Assembly: GCA_036417435.1 (NCBI GenBank)
Contig: JAZAQT010000027.1
Span: forward strand, 682,001 to 746,000
Direction: 5' to 3'
Source of the DNA: Inia geoffrensis
Taxonomy: Eukaryota > Chordata > Mammalia > Artiodactyla > Iniidae
DNA length: 64,000 nt
How positions within the stretch are numbered: position 1 is the first letter of the stretch; each line of letters opens with the position of its first letter. Below are positions 24,360 to 34,949 of the stretch, one piece after another. Below the pieces are notes generated by a model that saw nothing but the letters and a program-made list of their open reading frames with translations, ran no database searches and was not told the origin of the DNA. Made by a program: the position numbers and the translations under genes.

Positions 24360-26375
24360 AGATTAGGGCATTGGTTAGGGTAGGGCATCGGAAGTGGGTC
24401 AGGTTTAGGTTTGGGGTTAGGGTAGGGGTTAAGGAATGGGGAGGGATTAGGGTACAATTTAGGGTACGACAACGCTTAAGGTTTAGCGTACGTGTGAGGG
24501 CACGAGTTAGTGTTGGTGTCCTGGTTAAGATTAGGGTACGGGTGAGGGTAAGGCTTCGGGTGAGAGTCAGGGTTAGGATTCGGGTTAGGGTTAGGGTTAA
24601 GGAATGCAGAGGGATTAGGGTACAGCTTAGGGTACGACAGTGCTTAAGGGTTAGCGTTCGTGTGAGGGCAAGGGTTAGTGTTAGTGTCCTGGTTTAGATT
24701 AGGGCACGGGTGAGGGTAAGGCTTCAGGTGAGGGTCAGGGTTAGGATTCGGGTTAGGGTTAGGGTTAGGGAATGGGGAGGGATTAGGGTAGAGTTTGGGG
24801 TACGACAACGATTAAGGGTTAGCGTACGTGTGAGGGCACAAGTTAGTGTTGGTGTCCTGGTTAAGATTAGGGCACGGGTGCGGGTAAGGTTTCGGGTGAG
24901 GGTCAGGGATAGAATTCGGGTTAGGGTTAGGGTTAGGGAATGGGGAGATATTAGGGCACAGTTTAGGGTACCACAACGCTTAAGGTTTAGCGTACGTGTG
25001 AGGTCACTAGTGAGTGTTAGTGTACTGCTTACGATTAGGGCACGGGTGAGGGTAAGGCCTCGGAAGAGGGTCACGTTAAGGGTTAGTGTTAGGGTTAGGG
25101 TTAGGGAATGGGGATTGATTAGGGTACAGGTTAGGGTACGGCAATGGCTTAGGGTTGGCGTACGTTAGAGGGCATGGGTTAGTGTTGATGTACTGGTTAA
25201 AATTAGGACACGGGTGAGGGTAAAGTTTCGGGTGAGTGTCATGGTTAGATTTCAGGTTAGGGTTAGGGTTAGGGAATGGAGAGGGATTAGGGTACAGGTT
25301 AGGGTACCGCTGCGGTTTAGTGTTAGCGTACGTTTGAGGGCACGAGTTAGTCTTGGTGTCCTGGTTAATATTAGGGCACGGGTGAGGTTAAGGCTTCAGG
25401 TGAGGGTCAGGGTTAGGATTCGGGTTAGGGTTAGGGTTAGGGAATGGGGAGGGATTAGGGTACAGTTTAGGGTACGACAACGATTAAGGGTTAGCGTACG
25501 TGTGAGGGCACAAGTTAGTGTTGGTGTCCTGGTTAAGATTAGGGCACGGGTGCGGGTAAGGTTTCGGGTGAGGGTCAGGGATAGAATTCGGGTTAGGGTT
25601 AGGGTTAGGGAATGGGGAGATATTAGGGCACAGTTTAGGGTACCACAACGCTTAAGGTTTAGCGTACGTGTGAGGTCATTAGTTAGTGTTAGTGTACTGC
25701 TTACGATTAGGGCACGGGTGAGGGTAAGGCCTCGGAAGAGGGTCACGTTAAGGGTTAGGGTTAGGGTTAGGGTTAGGGAATGGGGATTGATTAGGGTACA
25801 GGTTAGGGTACGGCAATGGCTTAGGGTTGGCGTACGTTAGAGGGCATGGGTTAGTGTTGATGTACTGGTTAAAATTAGGACACGGGTGAGGGTAAAGTTT
25901 CGGGTGAGTGTCATGGTTAGGTTTCAGGTTAGGGTTAGGGTTAGGGAATGGAGAGGGATTAGGGTACAGGTTAGGGTACCGCTGCGATTTAGTGTTAGCG
26001 TACGTTTGAGGGCACTAGTTAGTCTTGGTGTCCTGGTTAAGATTAGGGCACGGGTGAGGGTAAGGCTTCGGGTGAGGGTCAGGGTTAGGATTCGGGTTAG
26101 GGTTAGGGTTAGGGAATGGAGAGGGATTAGGGTACAGGTTAGGGTACGACAATGCTTAAGGGTTAGCGTAAGTGTGAGGGCACGAATTAGTGTTGGTGTA
26201 CTGGTTAAGACAATGGCACCGATGAGGGTAAGGCCACGGAAAAGGGTAACGTTCAGGGTTTCCCTTAGGGTTAGGGTTAGGGAATGCGGAGGGATTAGGG
26301 TACAGGATAGGGTACGACAAAGCTTAAGGGTTAACGTACGTTTGACGGCATGAGTTAGTGTTTGTGTCCTGGTTA
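24360..26375 (+). repeat. Compound HOR, 12 monomers: A-B-C-D-E-F + C-D-E-F-G-H
   Basis: F at 25200 runs into C at 25368, whose head has the private gaggttaaggcttcagg. The same C variant recurs at 33095. C of the first half (24696) has a unique gtttagattagg. Confidence 0.88.
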
Positions 26376-27215
26376 AGATTAGGGCATTGGTTAGGGTAGG
26401 GCATCGGAAGTGGGTCAGGTTTAGGTTTGGGGTTAGGGTTGGGGTTAAGGAATGGGGAGGGATTAGGGTACAATTTAGGGTACGACAACGCTTAAGGTTT
26501 AGCGTACGTGTGAGGGCACGAGTTAGTGTTGGTGTCCTGGTTAAGATTAGGGTACGGGTGAGGGTAAGGCTTCGGGTGAGAGTCAGGGTTAGGATTCGGG
26601 TTAGGGTTAGGGTTAAGGAATGCAGAGGGATTAGGGTACAGCTTAGGGTACGACAGTGCTTAAGGGTTAGCGTTCGTGTGAGGGCAAGTGTTAGTGTTAG
26701 TGTCCTGGTTAAGATTAGGGCACGGGTGAGGGTAAGGCTTCAGGTGAGGGTCAGGGTTAGGATTCGGGTTAGGGTTAGGGTTAGGGAATGGGGAGGGATT
26801 AGGGTAGAGTTTAGGGTACGACAACGATTAAGGGTTAGCGTACGTGTGAGGGCACAAGTTAGTGTTGGTGTCCTGGTTAAGATTAGGGCACGGGTGCGGG
26901 TAAGGTTTCGGGTGAGGGTCAGGGATAGAATTCGGGTTAGGGTTAGGGTTAGGGAATGGGGAGATATTAGAGCACAGTTTAGGGTACCACAACGCTTAAG
27001 GTTTAGCGTACGTGTGAGGTCACTAGTGAGTGTTAGTGTACTGCTTACGATTAGGGCACGGGTGAGGGTAAGGCCTCGGAAGAGGGTCACGTTAAGGGTT
27101 AGTGTTAGGGTTAGGGTTAGGGAATGGGGATTGATTAGGGTACAGGTTAGGGTACGGCAATGGCTTAGGGTTGGCGTACGTTAGAGGGCATGGGTTAGTG
27201 TTGATGTACTGGTTA

Positions 27216-27383
27216 AAATTAGGACACGGGTGAGGGTAAAGTTTCGGGTGAGTGTCATGGTTAGGTTTCAGGTTAGGGTTAGGGTTAGGGAATGGAGAGG
27301 GATTAGGGTACAGGTTAGGGTACGACAATGCTTAAGGGTTAGAGTAAGTGTGAGGGCACGAGTTAGTGTTGGTGTACTGGTTA
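27216..27383 (+). repeat. F/G hybrid monomer
   Basis: The head is F (aaagtttcgggtgag, aggtttcagg) and the tail is G (gacaatgctt, taagtgtgagg). F and G are identical around the core, so the switch can only be placed between the head and the gtac of the tail. Confidence 0.78.
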
Positions 27384-27551
27384 AGACAACGGCACCGATG
27401 AGGGTAAGGCCACGGAAAAGGGTAACGTTCAGGGTTTCGCTTAGGGTTAGGGTAAGGGAATGGGGAGGGATTAGGGTACAGGTTAGGGTACCGCTGCGGT
27501 TTAGTGTTAGCGTACGTTTGAGGGCACGAGTTAGTCTTGGTGTCCTGGTTA
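27384..27551 (+). repeat. H/F hybrid monomer
   Basis: The head is H (ccacggaaaagggtaacg) and the tail is F (ggtaccgctgcgg, agtcttgg). The switch is near 27480. Together with the preceding F/G hybrid it suggests exchange between misaligned F-G-H segments. Confidence 0.78.
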
Positions 27552-27711
27552 AGATTAGGGCACGGGTGAGGGTAAGGCTTCAGGTGAGGGTCAGGGTTAG
27601 GATTCGGGTTAGGGTTAGGATTCGGGAATGGAGAGGGATTAGGGTACAGGTTAGGGTACGACAATGCTTAAGGGTTAGCGTAAGTGTGAGGGCACGAGTT
27701 AGTGTTGGTGT

Positions 27712-27713
27712 AT
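27712..27713 (+). other. 1-bp deletion (tgtatgg for tgtactgg)
   Basis: The C of the G-monomer tail gtgtactgg is missing between these two bases. The identical deletion occurs at 49726, 22,014 bp away, which is 131 monomers plus the +7 and -1 length changes in between. Confidence 0.9.
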
Positions 27714-27718
27714 GGTTA

Positions 27719-27886
27719 AGACAAGGGCACCGATGAGGGTAAGGCCTCGGAAAAGGGTCACGTTCAGGGTTTCGCTTAGGGTTAGGGTTAGGGAATGGAG
27801 AGGGATTAGGGTACAGGTTAGGGTACGACAATGCTTAAGGGTTAGCGTAAGTGTGAGGGCACGAGTTAGTGTTGGTGTACTGGTTA
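27719..27886 (+). repeat. H/G hybrid monomer
   Basis: The head is H haplotype I (cctcggaaaagggtcacg) and the tail is G from ggagagggatt. It is preceded by a 1-bp deletion. The same hybrid, with the same deletion, is at 49733-49900. Confidence 0.82.
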
Positions 27887-28054
27887 AGACAGCGGCACCG
27901 ATGAGGGTAAGGCCACGGAAAAGGGTAACGTTCAGGGTTTCGCTTAGGGTTAGGGTTAGCGAATGGGGAGGGATTAGGGTACAGGATAGGGTACGACAAA
28001 GCTTAAGGGTTAGCGTACGTTTGAGGGCATGAGTTAGTGTTTGTGTCCTGGTTA

Positions 28055-29398
28055 AGATTAGGGCATTGGTTAGGGTAGGGTATCGGAAGTGGGTCAGGTT
28101 TAGGTTTGGGGTTAGGGTTAGGGTTAAGGAATGGGGAGGGATTAGGGTACAATTTAGGGTACGACAACGCTTAAGATTTAGCGTACGTGTGAGGGCACGA
28201 GTTAGTGTTGGTGTACTGGTTAAGATTAGGGCATGGGTGAGGGTAAGGCTTCGGGTGAGGGTCAGGGTTAGGATTCGGGTTAGGGTTAGGGTTAAGGAAT
28301 GCAGAGGGATTAGGGTACAGCTTAGGGTACGACAGTGCTTATGGGTTAGCGTTCGTGTGAGGGCAAGGGTTAGTGTTAGTGTCCTGGTTAAGATTAGGGC
28401 ACGGGTGAGGGTAAGGCTTAAGGTGAGGGTCAGGGTTAGGATTCGGGTTAGGGTTAGGGTTAGGGAATGGGGAGGGATTAGGGTACAGTTTAGGGTACGA
28501 CAACGATTAAGGGTTAGCGTACGTGTGAGGGCACAAGTTAGTGTTGGTGTCCTGGTTAAGATTAGGGCACGGGTGCGGGTAAGGTTTCGGGTGAGGGTCA
28601 GGGATAGAACACGGGTTAGGTTTAGGGTTAGGGAATGCGGAGATATTAGGGCACAGTTTAGGTTACCACAACGCTTAAGGTTTAGCGTACCTGTGAGGTC
28701 ACTAGTTAGTGTTAGTGTACTGCTTACGATTAGGGCACGGGTGAGGGTAAGGCCTCGAAAGAGGGTCACGTTAAGGGTTAGGGTTAGTGTTAGGGTTAGG
28801 GAATGGGGATTGATTAGGGTACAGGTTAGGGTACGGCAATGGCTTAGGGTTGGCGTACGTTAGAGGGCATGGGTTAGTGTTGATGTACTGGTTAAAATTA
28901 GGACACGGGTGAGGGTAAAGTTTCGGGTGAGTGTCATGGTTAGGTTTCAGGTTAGGGTTAGGGTTAGGGAATGGAGAGGGATTAGGGTACAGGTTAGGGT
29001 ACCGCTGCGGTTTAGTGTTAGCGTACGTTTGAGGGCACGAGTTAGTCTTGGTGTCCTGGTTAAGATTAGGGCACGGGTGAGGGTAAGGCTTCGGGTGAGG
29101 GTCAGGGTTAGGATTCGCGTTAGGGTTCTGGTTAGGGAATGGAGAGGGATTAGGGTACAGGTTAGGGTACGACAATGCTTAAGGGTTAGCGTAAGTGTGA
29201 GGGCACGAGTTAGTGTTGGTGTACTGGTTAAGACAACGGCACCGATGAGGGTAAGGCCACGGAAAAGGGTAACGTTCAGGGTTTCTCTAAGGGTTAGGGT
29301 TAGGGAATGGGGAGGGATTAGGGTACAGGATAGGGTACGACAAAGCTTAAGGGTTAGCGTACGTTTAAGGGCATGAGTTAGTGTTTGTGTCCTGGTTA
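28055..29398 (+). repeat. Complete HOR A-H with D subtype gcggag
   Basis: Regular 1,344 bp. D reads gatagaacacggg and so loses the EcoRI site. It also has gcggagatatt and aggttaccac, losing KpnI. Confidence 0.92.
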
Positions 29399-30742
29399 AG
29401 ATTAGGGCATTGGTTAGGGTAGGGCATCGGAAGTGGTTCAGGTTTAGGTTTGGGGTTAGGGTTAGGGTTAAGGAATGGGGAGGGATTAGGGTACAATTTA
29501 GGGTACGACAACGCTTAAGGTTTAGCGTACGTGTGAGGGCACGAGTTAGTGTTGGTGTCCTGGTTAAGATTAGGGCACGGGTGAGGGTAAGGCTTCGGGT
29601 GAGGGTCAGGGTTAGGATTCGGGTTAGGGTTAGGGTTAAGGAATGCAGAGGGATTAGGGTACAGCTTAGTGTACGACAGTGCTTAAGGGTTAGCGTTCGT
29701 GTGAGGGCAAGGGTTAGTGTTAGTGTCCTGGTTAAGATTAGGGCACGGGTGAGGGTAAGGCTTCAGGTGAGGGTCAGGGTTAGGATTCGGGTTAGGGTTA
29801 GGGTTAGGGAATGGGGAGGGATTAGGGTACAGTTTAGGGTACGACAACGATTAAGGGTTAGCGTACGTGTGAGGGCACAAGTTAGTGTTGGTGTCCTGGT
29901 TAAGATTAGGGCACGGGTGCGGGTAAGGTTTCAAGTGAGGGTCAGGGATAGAATTCGGGTTAGGGTTAGGGTTAGGGAATGCGGAGATATTAGGGCACAG
30001 TTTAGGTTACCACAGCGCTTAAGGTTTAGCGTACCTGTGAGGTCACTAGTTAGTGTTAGTGTACTGCTTACGATTAGGGCACGGGTGAGGGTAAGGCCTC
30101 GAAAGAGGGTCACGTTAAGGGTTAGGGTTAGGGTTAGGGTTAGGGAATGGGGATTGATTAGGGTACAGGTTAGGGTACGGCAATGGCTTAGGGTTGGCGT
30201 ACGTTAGAGGGCATGGGTTAGTGTTGATGTACTGGTTAAAATTAGGACACGGGTGAGGGTAAAGTTTCGGGTGAGTGTCATGGTTAGGTTTCAGGTTAGG
30301 GTTAGGGTTAGGGAATGGAGAGGGATTAGGGTACAGGTTAGGGTACCGCTGCGGTTTAGTGTTAGCGTACGTTTGAGGGCACGAGTTAGTCTTGGTGTCC
30401 TGGTTAAGATTAGGGCACGGGTGAGGGTAAGGCTTCGGGTGAGGGTCAGGGTTAGGATTCGGGTTAGGGTTAGGGTTAGGGAATGGAGAGGGATTAGGGT
30501 ACAGGTTAGGGTACGACAATGCTTAAGGGTTAGCGTAAGTGTGAGGGCACGAGTTAGTGTTGGTGTACTGGTTAAGACAACGGCACCGATGAGGGTAAGG
30601 CCACGGAAAAGGGTAACGTTCAGGGTTTCGCTAAGGGTTAGGGTTAGGGAATGGGGAGGGATTAGGGTACAGGATAGGGTACGACAATGCTTAAGGGTTA
30701 GCGTACGTTTGAGGGCATGAGTTAGTGTTTGTGTCCTGGTTA
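29399..30742 (+). repeat. Complete HOR A-H
   Basis: Regular 1,344 bp. A reads gtggttcagg, shared only with the next unit (30743), and D has the gcggag subtype. Confidence 0.93.
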
Positions 30743-30910
30743 AGATTAGGGCATTGGTTAGGGTAGGGCATCGGAAGTGGTTCAGGTATAGGTTTGGGGT
30801 TAGGGTTAGGGTTAAGGAATGGGGAGGGATTAGGGTACAATTTAGGGTACGACAACGCTTAAGGTTTAGCGTACGTGTGAGGGCACGAGTTAGTGTTGGT
30901 GTCCTGGTTA
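30743..30910 (+). repeat. Monomer type A (reference copy)
   Basis: Marked by attggttagggtagggcat followed by cggaagtgg early in the unit, and by acaatttaggg after the core. The core has two perfect TTAGGG units and a decayed third (ttaagg). The tail is gtttagcgtacgtgtgaggg. Two haplotypes exist at the position before the core: gggatgg (I) and ggtttgg (II, here). A normally follows H and precedes B. Confidence 0.9.
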
Positions 30911-31078
30911 AGATTAGGGCACGGGTGAGGGTAAGGCTTCGGGTGAGGGTCAGGGTTAGGATTCGGGTTAGGGTTAGGGTTAAGGAATGCAGAGGGATTA
31001 GGGTACAGCTTAGTGTACGACAGTGCTTAAGGGTTAGCGTTCGTGTGAGGGCAAGGGTTAGTGTTAGTGTCCTGGTTA
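30911..31078 (+). repeat. Monomer type B (reference copy)
   Basis: Marked by ttaaggaatgcagagg after the core, cagtgcttaagg, gcgttcgtg in place of the usual cgtacg palindrome, and a tail of gcaagggttagtgttagtg. The head is gcttcgggtgagggtcagg, which it shares with G. Some copies, as here, read agcttagtgtacg instead of agcttagggtacg, a subtype shared by several HORs between 21504 and 60000. Confidence 0.9.
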
Positions 31079-31246
31079 AGATTAGGGCACGGGTGAGGGT
31101 AAGGCTTCAGGTGAGGGTCAGGGTTAGGATTCGGGTTAGGGTTAGGGTTAGGGAATGGGGAGGGATTAGGGTACAGTTTAGGGTACGACAACGATTAAGG
31201 GTTAGCGTACGTGTGAGGGCACAAGTTAGTGTTGGTGTCCTGGTTA
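31079..31246 (+). repeat. Monomer type C (reference copy)
   Basis: Marked by gcttcaggtgagggtcagg in the head, ggggagggattagggtaca after three perfect TTAGGG units, acaacgattaagg (which destroys the CTTAAG site present in most monomers) and the tail cacaagttagtgttggtg. A subtype with gttagaattcggg gains an EcoRI site (near 32470, 42054 and 45582). Confidence 0.9.
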
Positions 31247-31414
31247 AGATTAGGGCACGGGTGCGGGTAAGGTTTCGGGTGAGGGTCAGGGATAGAATTC
31301 GGGTTAGGGTTAGGGTTAGGGAATGGGGAGATATTAGGGCACAGTTTAGGGTACCACAACGCTTAATGTTTAGCGTACGTGTGAGGTCACTAGTTAGTGT
31401 TAGTGTACTGCTTA
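31247..31414 (+). repeat. Monomer type D (reference copy, EcoRI and KpnI sites)
   Basis: Marked by gggatagaattcggg (EcoRI), gagatattagggcacag, ggtaccacaacgc (KpnI), aggtcactagttagtg and the unusual tail tactgcttacg. A D subtype with gcggagatatt and aggttaccac, which loses KpnI, appears in the units starting at 28055, 29399, 40830, 44358 and 51413. Confidence 0.9.
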
Positions 31415-31582
31415 CGATTAGGGCACGGGTGAGGGTAAGGCCTCGGAAGAGGGTCACGTTAAGGGTTAGGGTTAGGGTTAGGGTTAGGGAATGGGGATTG
31501 ATTAGGGTACAGGTTAGGGTACGGCAATGGCTTAGGGTTGGCGTACGTTAGAGGGCATGGGTTAGTGTTGATGTACTGGTTA
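31415..31582 (+). repeat. Monomer type E (reference copy, longest TTAGGG core)
   Basis: Marked by gcctcggaagagggtcacg and then the longest canonical core of any type: five GGG runs separated by TTA. It continues ggggattgattaggg, ggcaatggcttagg, cgttagagggcatgg and ends gatgtactggttaaa. It carries one of the two regular stop codons of the Val-Arg frame (TAG in cgttagagg). Confidence 0.9.
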
Positions 31583-31750
31583 AAATTAGGACACGGGTGA
31601 GGGTAAAGTTTCGGGTGAGTTTCATGGTTAGGTTTCAGGTTAGGGTTAGGGTTAGGGAATGGAGAGGGATTAGGGTACAGGTTAGGGTACCGCTGCGGTT
31701 TAGTGTTAGCGTACGTTTGAGGGCACAAGTTAATCTTGGTGTCCTGGTTA
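31583..31750 (+). repeat. Monomer type F (reference copy, KpnI site)
   Basis: Marked by aaattaggacacggg, aaagtttcgggtgag, catggttaggtttcagg, ggagagggatt, ggtaccgctgcgg (KpnI) and the tail gttagtcttgg (here gttaatcttgg). A subtype with ctgcgatttag, usually with ggcactag as well, appears near 22290, 25985, 33713, 36409 and 48170. Confidence 0.9.
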
Positions 31751-31918
31751 AGATTACGGCACGGGTGAGGGTAAGGCTTCAGGTGAGGGTCAGGGTTAGG
31801 ATTCGGGTTAGGGTTAGGGTTAGGGAATGGAGAGGGATTAGGGTACAGGTTAGGGTACGACAATGCTTAAGGGTTAGCGTAAGTGTGAGGGCACGAGTTA
31901 GTGTTGGTGTACTGGTTA
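31751..31918 (+). repeat. Monomer type G (reference copy)
   Basis: Marked by ggagagggattaggg after three perfect TTAGGG units, gacaatgcttaagg, gcgtaagtgtgagg (the CGTACG palindrome is lost) and a tail of gtgtactggttaag. The head is like B. In this and several other HORs the head is gcttcaggtg, which looks like conversion from C. Confidence 0.9.
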
Positions 31919-32086
31919 AGACAAGGGCACCGATGAGGGTAAGGCCTCGGAAAAGGGTCACGTTCAGGTTTTCGCTTAGGGTTAGGGTTAGGGAATGGGG
32001 AGGGATTAGGGTACAGGATAGGGTACGACGATGCTTAAGGGTTAGCGTACGTTTGAGGGCATGAGTTAGTGTTTGTGTACTGGTTA
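31919..32086 (+). repeat. Monomer type H (reference copy)
   Basis: Marked by a diverged head, agacaacggcaccgatgagg (here agacaaggg...), then cggaaaagggt, cgttcagg, cgcttagg, acaggatagggtacg and the tail gcatgagttagtgtttgtg. Two haplotypes are seen: cctcgg with tcacg (I) and ccacgg with taacg (II). Haplotype II usually also has acaaagcttaagg, which creates a HindIII site. It carries the second regular stop of the Val-Arg frame (TGA in gcatgag). Confidence 0.9.
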
Positions 32087-32422
32087 AGATTAGGGCATTG
32101 GTTAGGGTAGGGCATCGGAAGTGGGTCAGGTTTAGGGATGGGGTTAGGGTTAGGGTTAAGGAAAGGGGAGGGATTAGGGTACAATTTAGGGTACAACAAC
32201 GCTTAAGGTTTAGCGTACGTGTGAGGGCACGAGTTAGTGTTGGTGTCCTGGTTAAGATTAGGGCACGGGTGAGGGTAAGGCTTCAGGTGAGGGTCAGGGT
32301 TAGGATTCGGGTTAGGGTTAGGGTTAAGGAATGCAGAGGGATTAGAGTACAGCTTAGGGTACGACAGTGCTTAAGGGTTAGCGTTTGTGTGAGGGCAAGG
32401 GTTAGTGTTAGTGTCCTGGTTA

Positions 32423-32590
32423 AGATTAGGGCACGGGTGAGGGTAAGGCTTCAGGTGAGGGTCAGGGTTAGAATTCGGGTTAGGGTTAGGGTTAGGGAAT
32501 GGGGAGGGATTAGGGTACAGGATAGGGTACGACAAAGCTTAAGGGTTAGCGTACGTTTGAGGGCATGAGTTAGTGTTTGTGTCCTGGTTA
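32423..32590 (+). repeat. C/H hybrid monomer
   Basis: The C head has the EcoRI-gaining subtype (gttagaattcggg). After the core it is H haplotype II (acaggatagggtacg, acaaagctt, gcatgag tail). The switch is in or just after the core, about 32475-32520. Confidence 0.82.
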
Positions 32591-32758
32591 AGATTAGGGC
32601 ATTGGTTAGGGTAGGGCATCGGAAGTGGGTCAGGTTTAGGTTTGGGGTTAGGGTTAGGGTTAAGGAATGGGGATTGATTAGGGTACAGGTTAGGGTACGG
32701 CAATGGCTTACGGTTGGCGTACGTTAGAGGGCATGGGTTAGTTTTGATGTACTGGTTA
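32591..32758 (+). repeat. A/E hybrid monomer, first of three copies
   Basis: The A haplotype II head switches in the core to E (ggggattgatt, ggcaatggctt). The private changes cttacggttggcg and gttttgatg are shared with the copies at 46542 and 53597, so the junction arose once and was copied. Confidence 0.85.
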
Positions 32759-34585
32759 AAATTAGGACACGGGTGAGGGTAAAGTTTCGGGTGAGTGTCA
32801 TGGTTAGGTTTCAGGTTAGGGTTAGGGTTAGGGAATGGAGAGGGATTAGGGTACAGGTTAGGGTACCGCTGCGGTTTAGTGTTAGCGTACGTTTGAGGGC
32901 ACGAGTTAGTCTTGGTGTCCTGGTTAAGATTAGGGCACGGGTGAGTGTAAGGCTTCGGGTAAGGGTCAGGGTTAGGATTCGGGTTAGGGTTAGGGTTAGG
33001 GAATGGAGAGGGATTAGGGTACAGGTTAGGGTACGACAATGCTTAAGTGTTAGCATAAGTGTGACGGCACGAGTTAGTGTTGGTGTCCTGGTTAAGATTA
33101 GGGCACGGGTGAGGTTAAGGCTTCAGGTGAGGGTCAGGGTTAGGATTCGGGTTATGGTTAGGGTTAGGGAATGGGGAGGGATTAGGGTACAGTTTAGGGT
33201 ACGACAACGATTAAGGGTTAGCGTACGTGTGAGGGCACAAGTTAGTGTTGGTGTCCTGGTTAAGATTAGGGCACGGGTGCGGGTAAGGTTTCGGGTGAGG
33301 GTCAGGGATAGAATTCGGGTTAGGGTTAGGGTTAGGGAATGGGGAGATATTAGGGCACAGTTTAGGGTACCACAACGCTTAAGGTTTAGCGTACGTGTGA
33401 GGTCACTAGTTAGTGTTAGTGTACTGCTTACGATTAGGGCACGGGTGAGGGTAAGGCCTCGGAAGAGGGTCACGTTAAGGGTTAGGGTTAGGGTTAGGGT
33501 TAGGGAATGGGGATTGATTAGGGTACAGGTTAGGGTACGGCAATGGCTTAGGGGTGGCGTACGTTAGAGGGCATGGGTTAGTGTTGATGTACTGGTTAAA
33601 ATTAGGACACGGGTGAGGGTAAAGTTTCGGGTGAGTGTCATGGTTAGGTTTCAGGTTAGGGTTAGGGTTAGGGAATGGAGAGGGATTAGGGTACAGGTTA
33701 GGGTACCGCTGCGATTTAGTGTTAGCGTACGTTTGAGGGCACTAGTTAGTCTTGGTGTCCTGGTTAAGATTAGGGCACGGGTGAGGGTAAGGCTTCGGGT
33801 GAGGGTCAGGGTTAGGATTCGGGTTAGGGTTAGGGTTAGGTAATGGAGAGGGATTAGGGTACAGGTTAGGGTACGACAATGCTTAAGGGTTAGCGTAAGT
33901 GTGAGGGCACGAGTTAGTGTTGGTGTACTGGTTAAGACAATGGCACCGATGAGGGTAAGGCCACGGAAAAGGGTAACGTTCAGGGTTTCCCTTAGGGTTA
34001 GGGTTAGGGAATGCGGAGGGATTAGGGTACAGGATAGGGTACGACAAAGCTTAAGGGTTAACGTACGTTTGACGGCATGAGTTAGTGTTTGTGTCCTGGT
34101 TAAGATTAGGGCATTGGTTAGGGTAGGGCATCGGAAGTGGGTCAGGTTTAGGTTTGGGGTTAGGGTTGGGGTTAAGGAATGGGGAGGGATTAGGGTACAA
34201 TTTAGGGTACGACAACGCTTAAGGTTTAGCGTACGTGTGAGGGCACGAGTTAGTGTTGGTGTCCTGGTTAAGATTAGGGTACGGGTGAGGGTAAGGCTTC
34301 GGGTGAGAGTCAGGGTTAGGATTCGGGTTAGGTTTAGGGTTAAGGAATGCAGAGGGATTAGGGTACAGCTTAGGGTACGACAGTGCTTAAGGGTTAGCGT
34401 TCGTGTGAGGGCAAGGGTTAGTGTTAGTGTCCTGGTTAAGATTAGGGCACGGGTGAGGGTAAGGCTTCAGGTGAGGGTCAGGGTTAGGATTCGGGTTAGG
34501 GTTAGGGTTAGGGAATGGGGAGGGATTAGGGTAGAGTTTAGGGTACGACAACGATTAAGGGTTAGCGTACGTGTGAGGGCACAAG

Positions 34586-34599
34586 TTAGTGTTTAGTGT
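34586..34599 (+). repeat. 7-bp tandem duplication (ttagtgt x2)
   Basis: ttagtgt is repeated perfectly in the C tail. It is the only insertion in the window that is not a whole monomer, and its length is not a multiple of 6 or 3, so it shifts both the hexamer grid and the reading frame. Confidence 0.9.
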
Positions 34600-34781
34600 T
34601 GGTGTCCTGGTTAAGATTAGGGCACGGGTGCGGGTAAGGTTTCGGGTGAGGGTCAGGGATAGAATTCGGGTTAGGGTTAGGGTTAGGGAATGGGGAGATA
34701 TTAGGGCACAGTTTAGGGTACCACAACGCTTAAGGTTTAGCGTACGTGTGAGGTCACTAGTGAGTGTTAGTGTACTGCTTA

Positions 34782-34949
34782 CGATTAGGGCACGGGTGAG
34801 GGTAAGGCCTCGGAAAAGGGTCACGTTCAGGGTTTCGCTTAGGGTTAGGGTTAGGGAATGGGGAGGGATTAGGGTACAGGTTAGGGTACGGCAATGGCTT
34901 AGGGTTGTCGTACGTTACAGGGCATGGGTTAGTGTTGATGTACTGGTTA
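34782..34949 (+). repeat. E-H-E mosaic monomer (probable gene conversion)
   Basis: Starts and ends as E (cgattaggg head; ggcaatggctt tail), but the middle carries H markers: cggaaaagggtcacg, cgttcagg, tttcgctt, ggggagggatt. The monomer number is unchanged, so conversion fits better than crossing-over. Its tail carries the ttacagg variant also found at 22131. Confidence 0.8.

Larger units (their letters stand above)
26376..28054 (+). repeat. HOR variant, 10 monomers: A-B-C-D-E-F/G-H/F-G-H/G-H, 1 bp short
   Basis: The densest cluster of hybrid monomers in the window. A to E are regular, and then four abnormal joins fall within 840 bp. Total 1,679 bp. Confidence 0.85.
30743..32086 (+). repeat. 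Reference 8-monomer HOR unit (A-B-C-D-E-F-G-H)
   Basis: A complete 1,344-bp unit used here to define the monomer types. The previous units at 28055-29398 and 29399-30742 have the same order. Compared with other copies, this unit has an A with ggtttgg (haplotype II), a C-like gcttcagg in its G monomer, and an H of the cctcgg/tcacg type (haplotype I). The last links it to the haplotype I A monomer that follows at 32087. Confidence 0.93.
32087..34102 (+). repeat. Compound HOR, 12 monomers: A-B-C/H-A/E-F-G-C-D-E-F-G-H
   Basis: Two hybrids in a row (C/H, A/E), then F and G, then a jump back to C. The C at 33095 shares gaggttaaggcttcagg with 25368. Confidence 0.86.

Noticed and set aside
25200..25367. 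F monomer followed by C read as a new monomer type
   Set aside because: Head, core and tail match F, and the next unit matches C. It is a skip between known types, as at other junctions.
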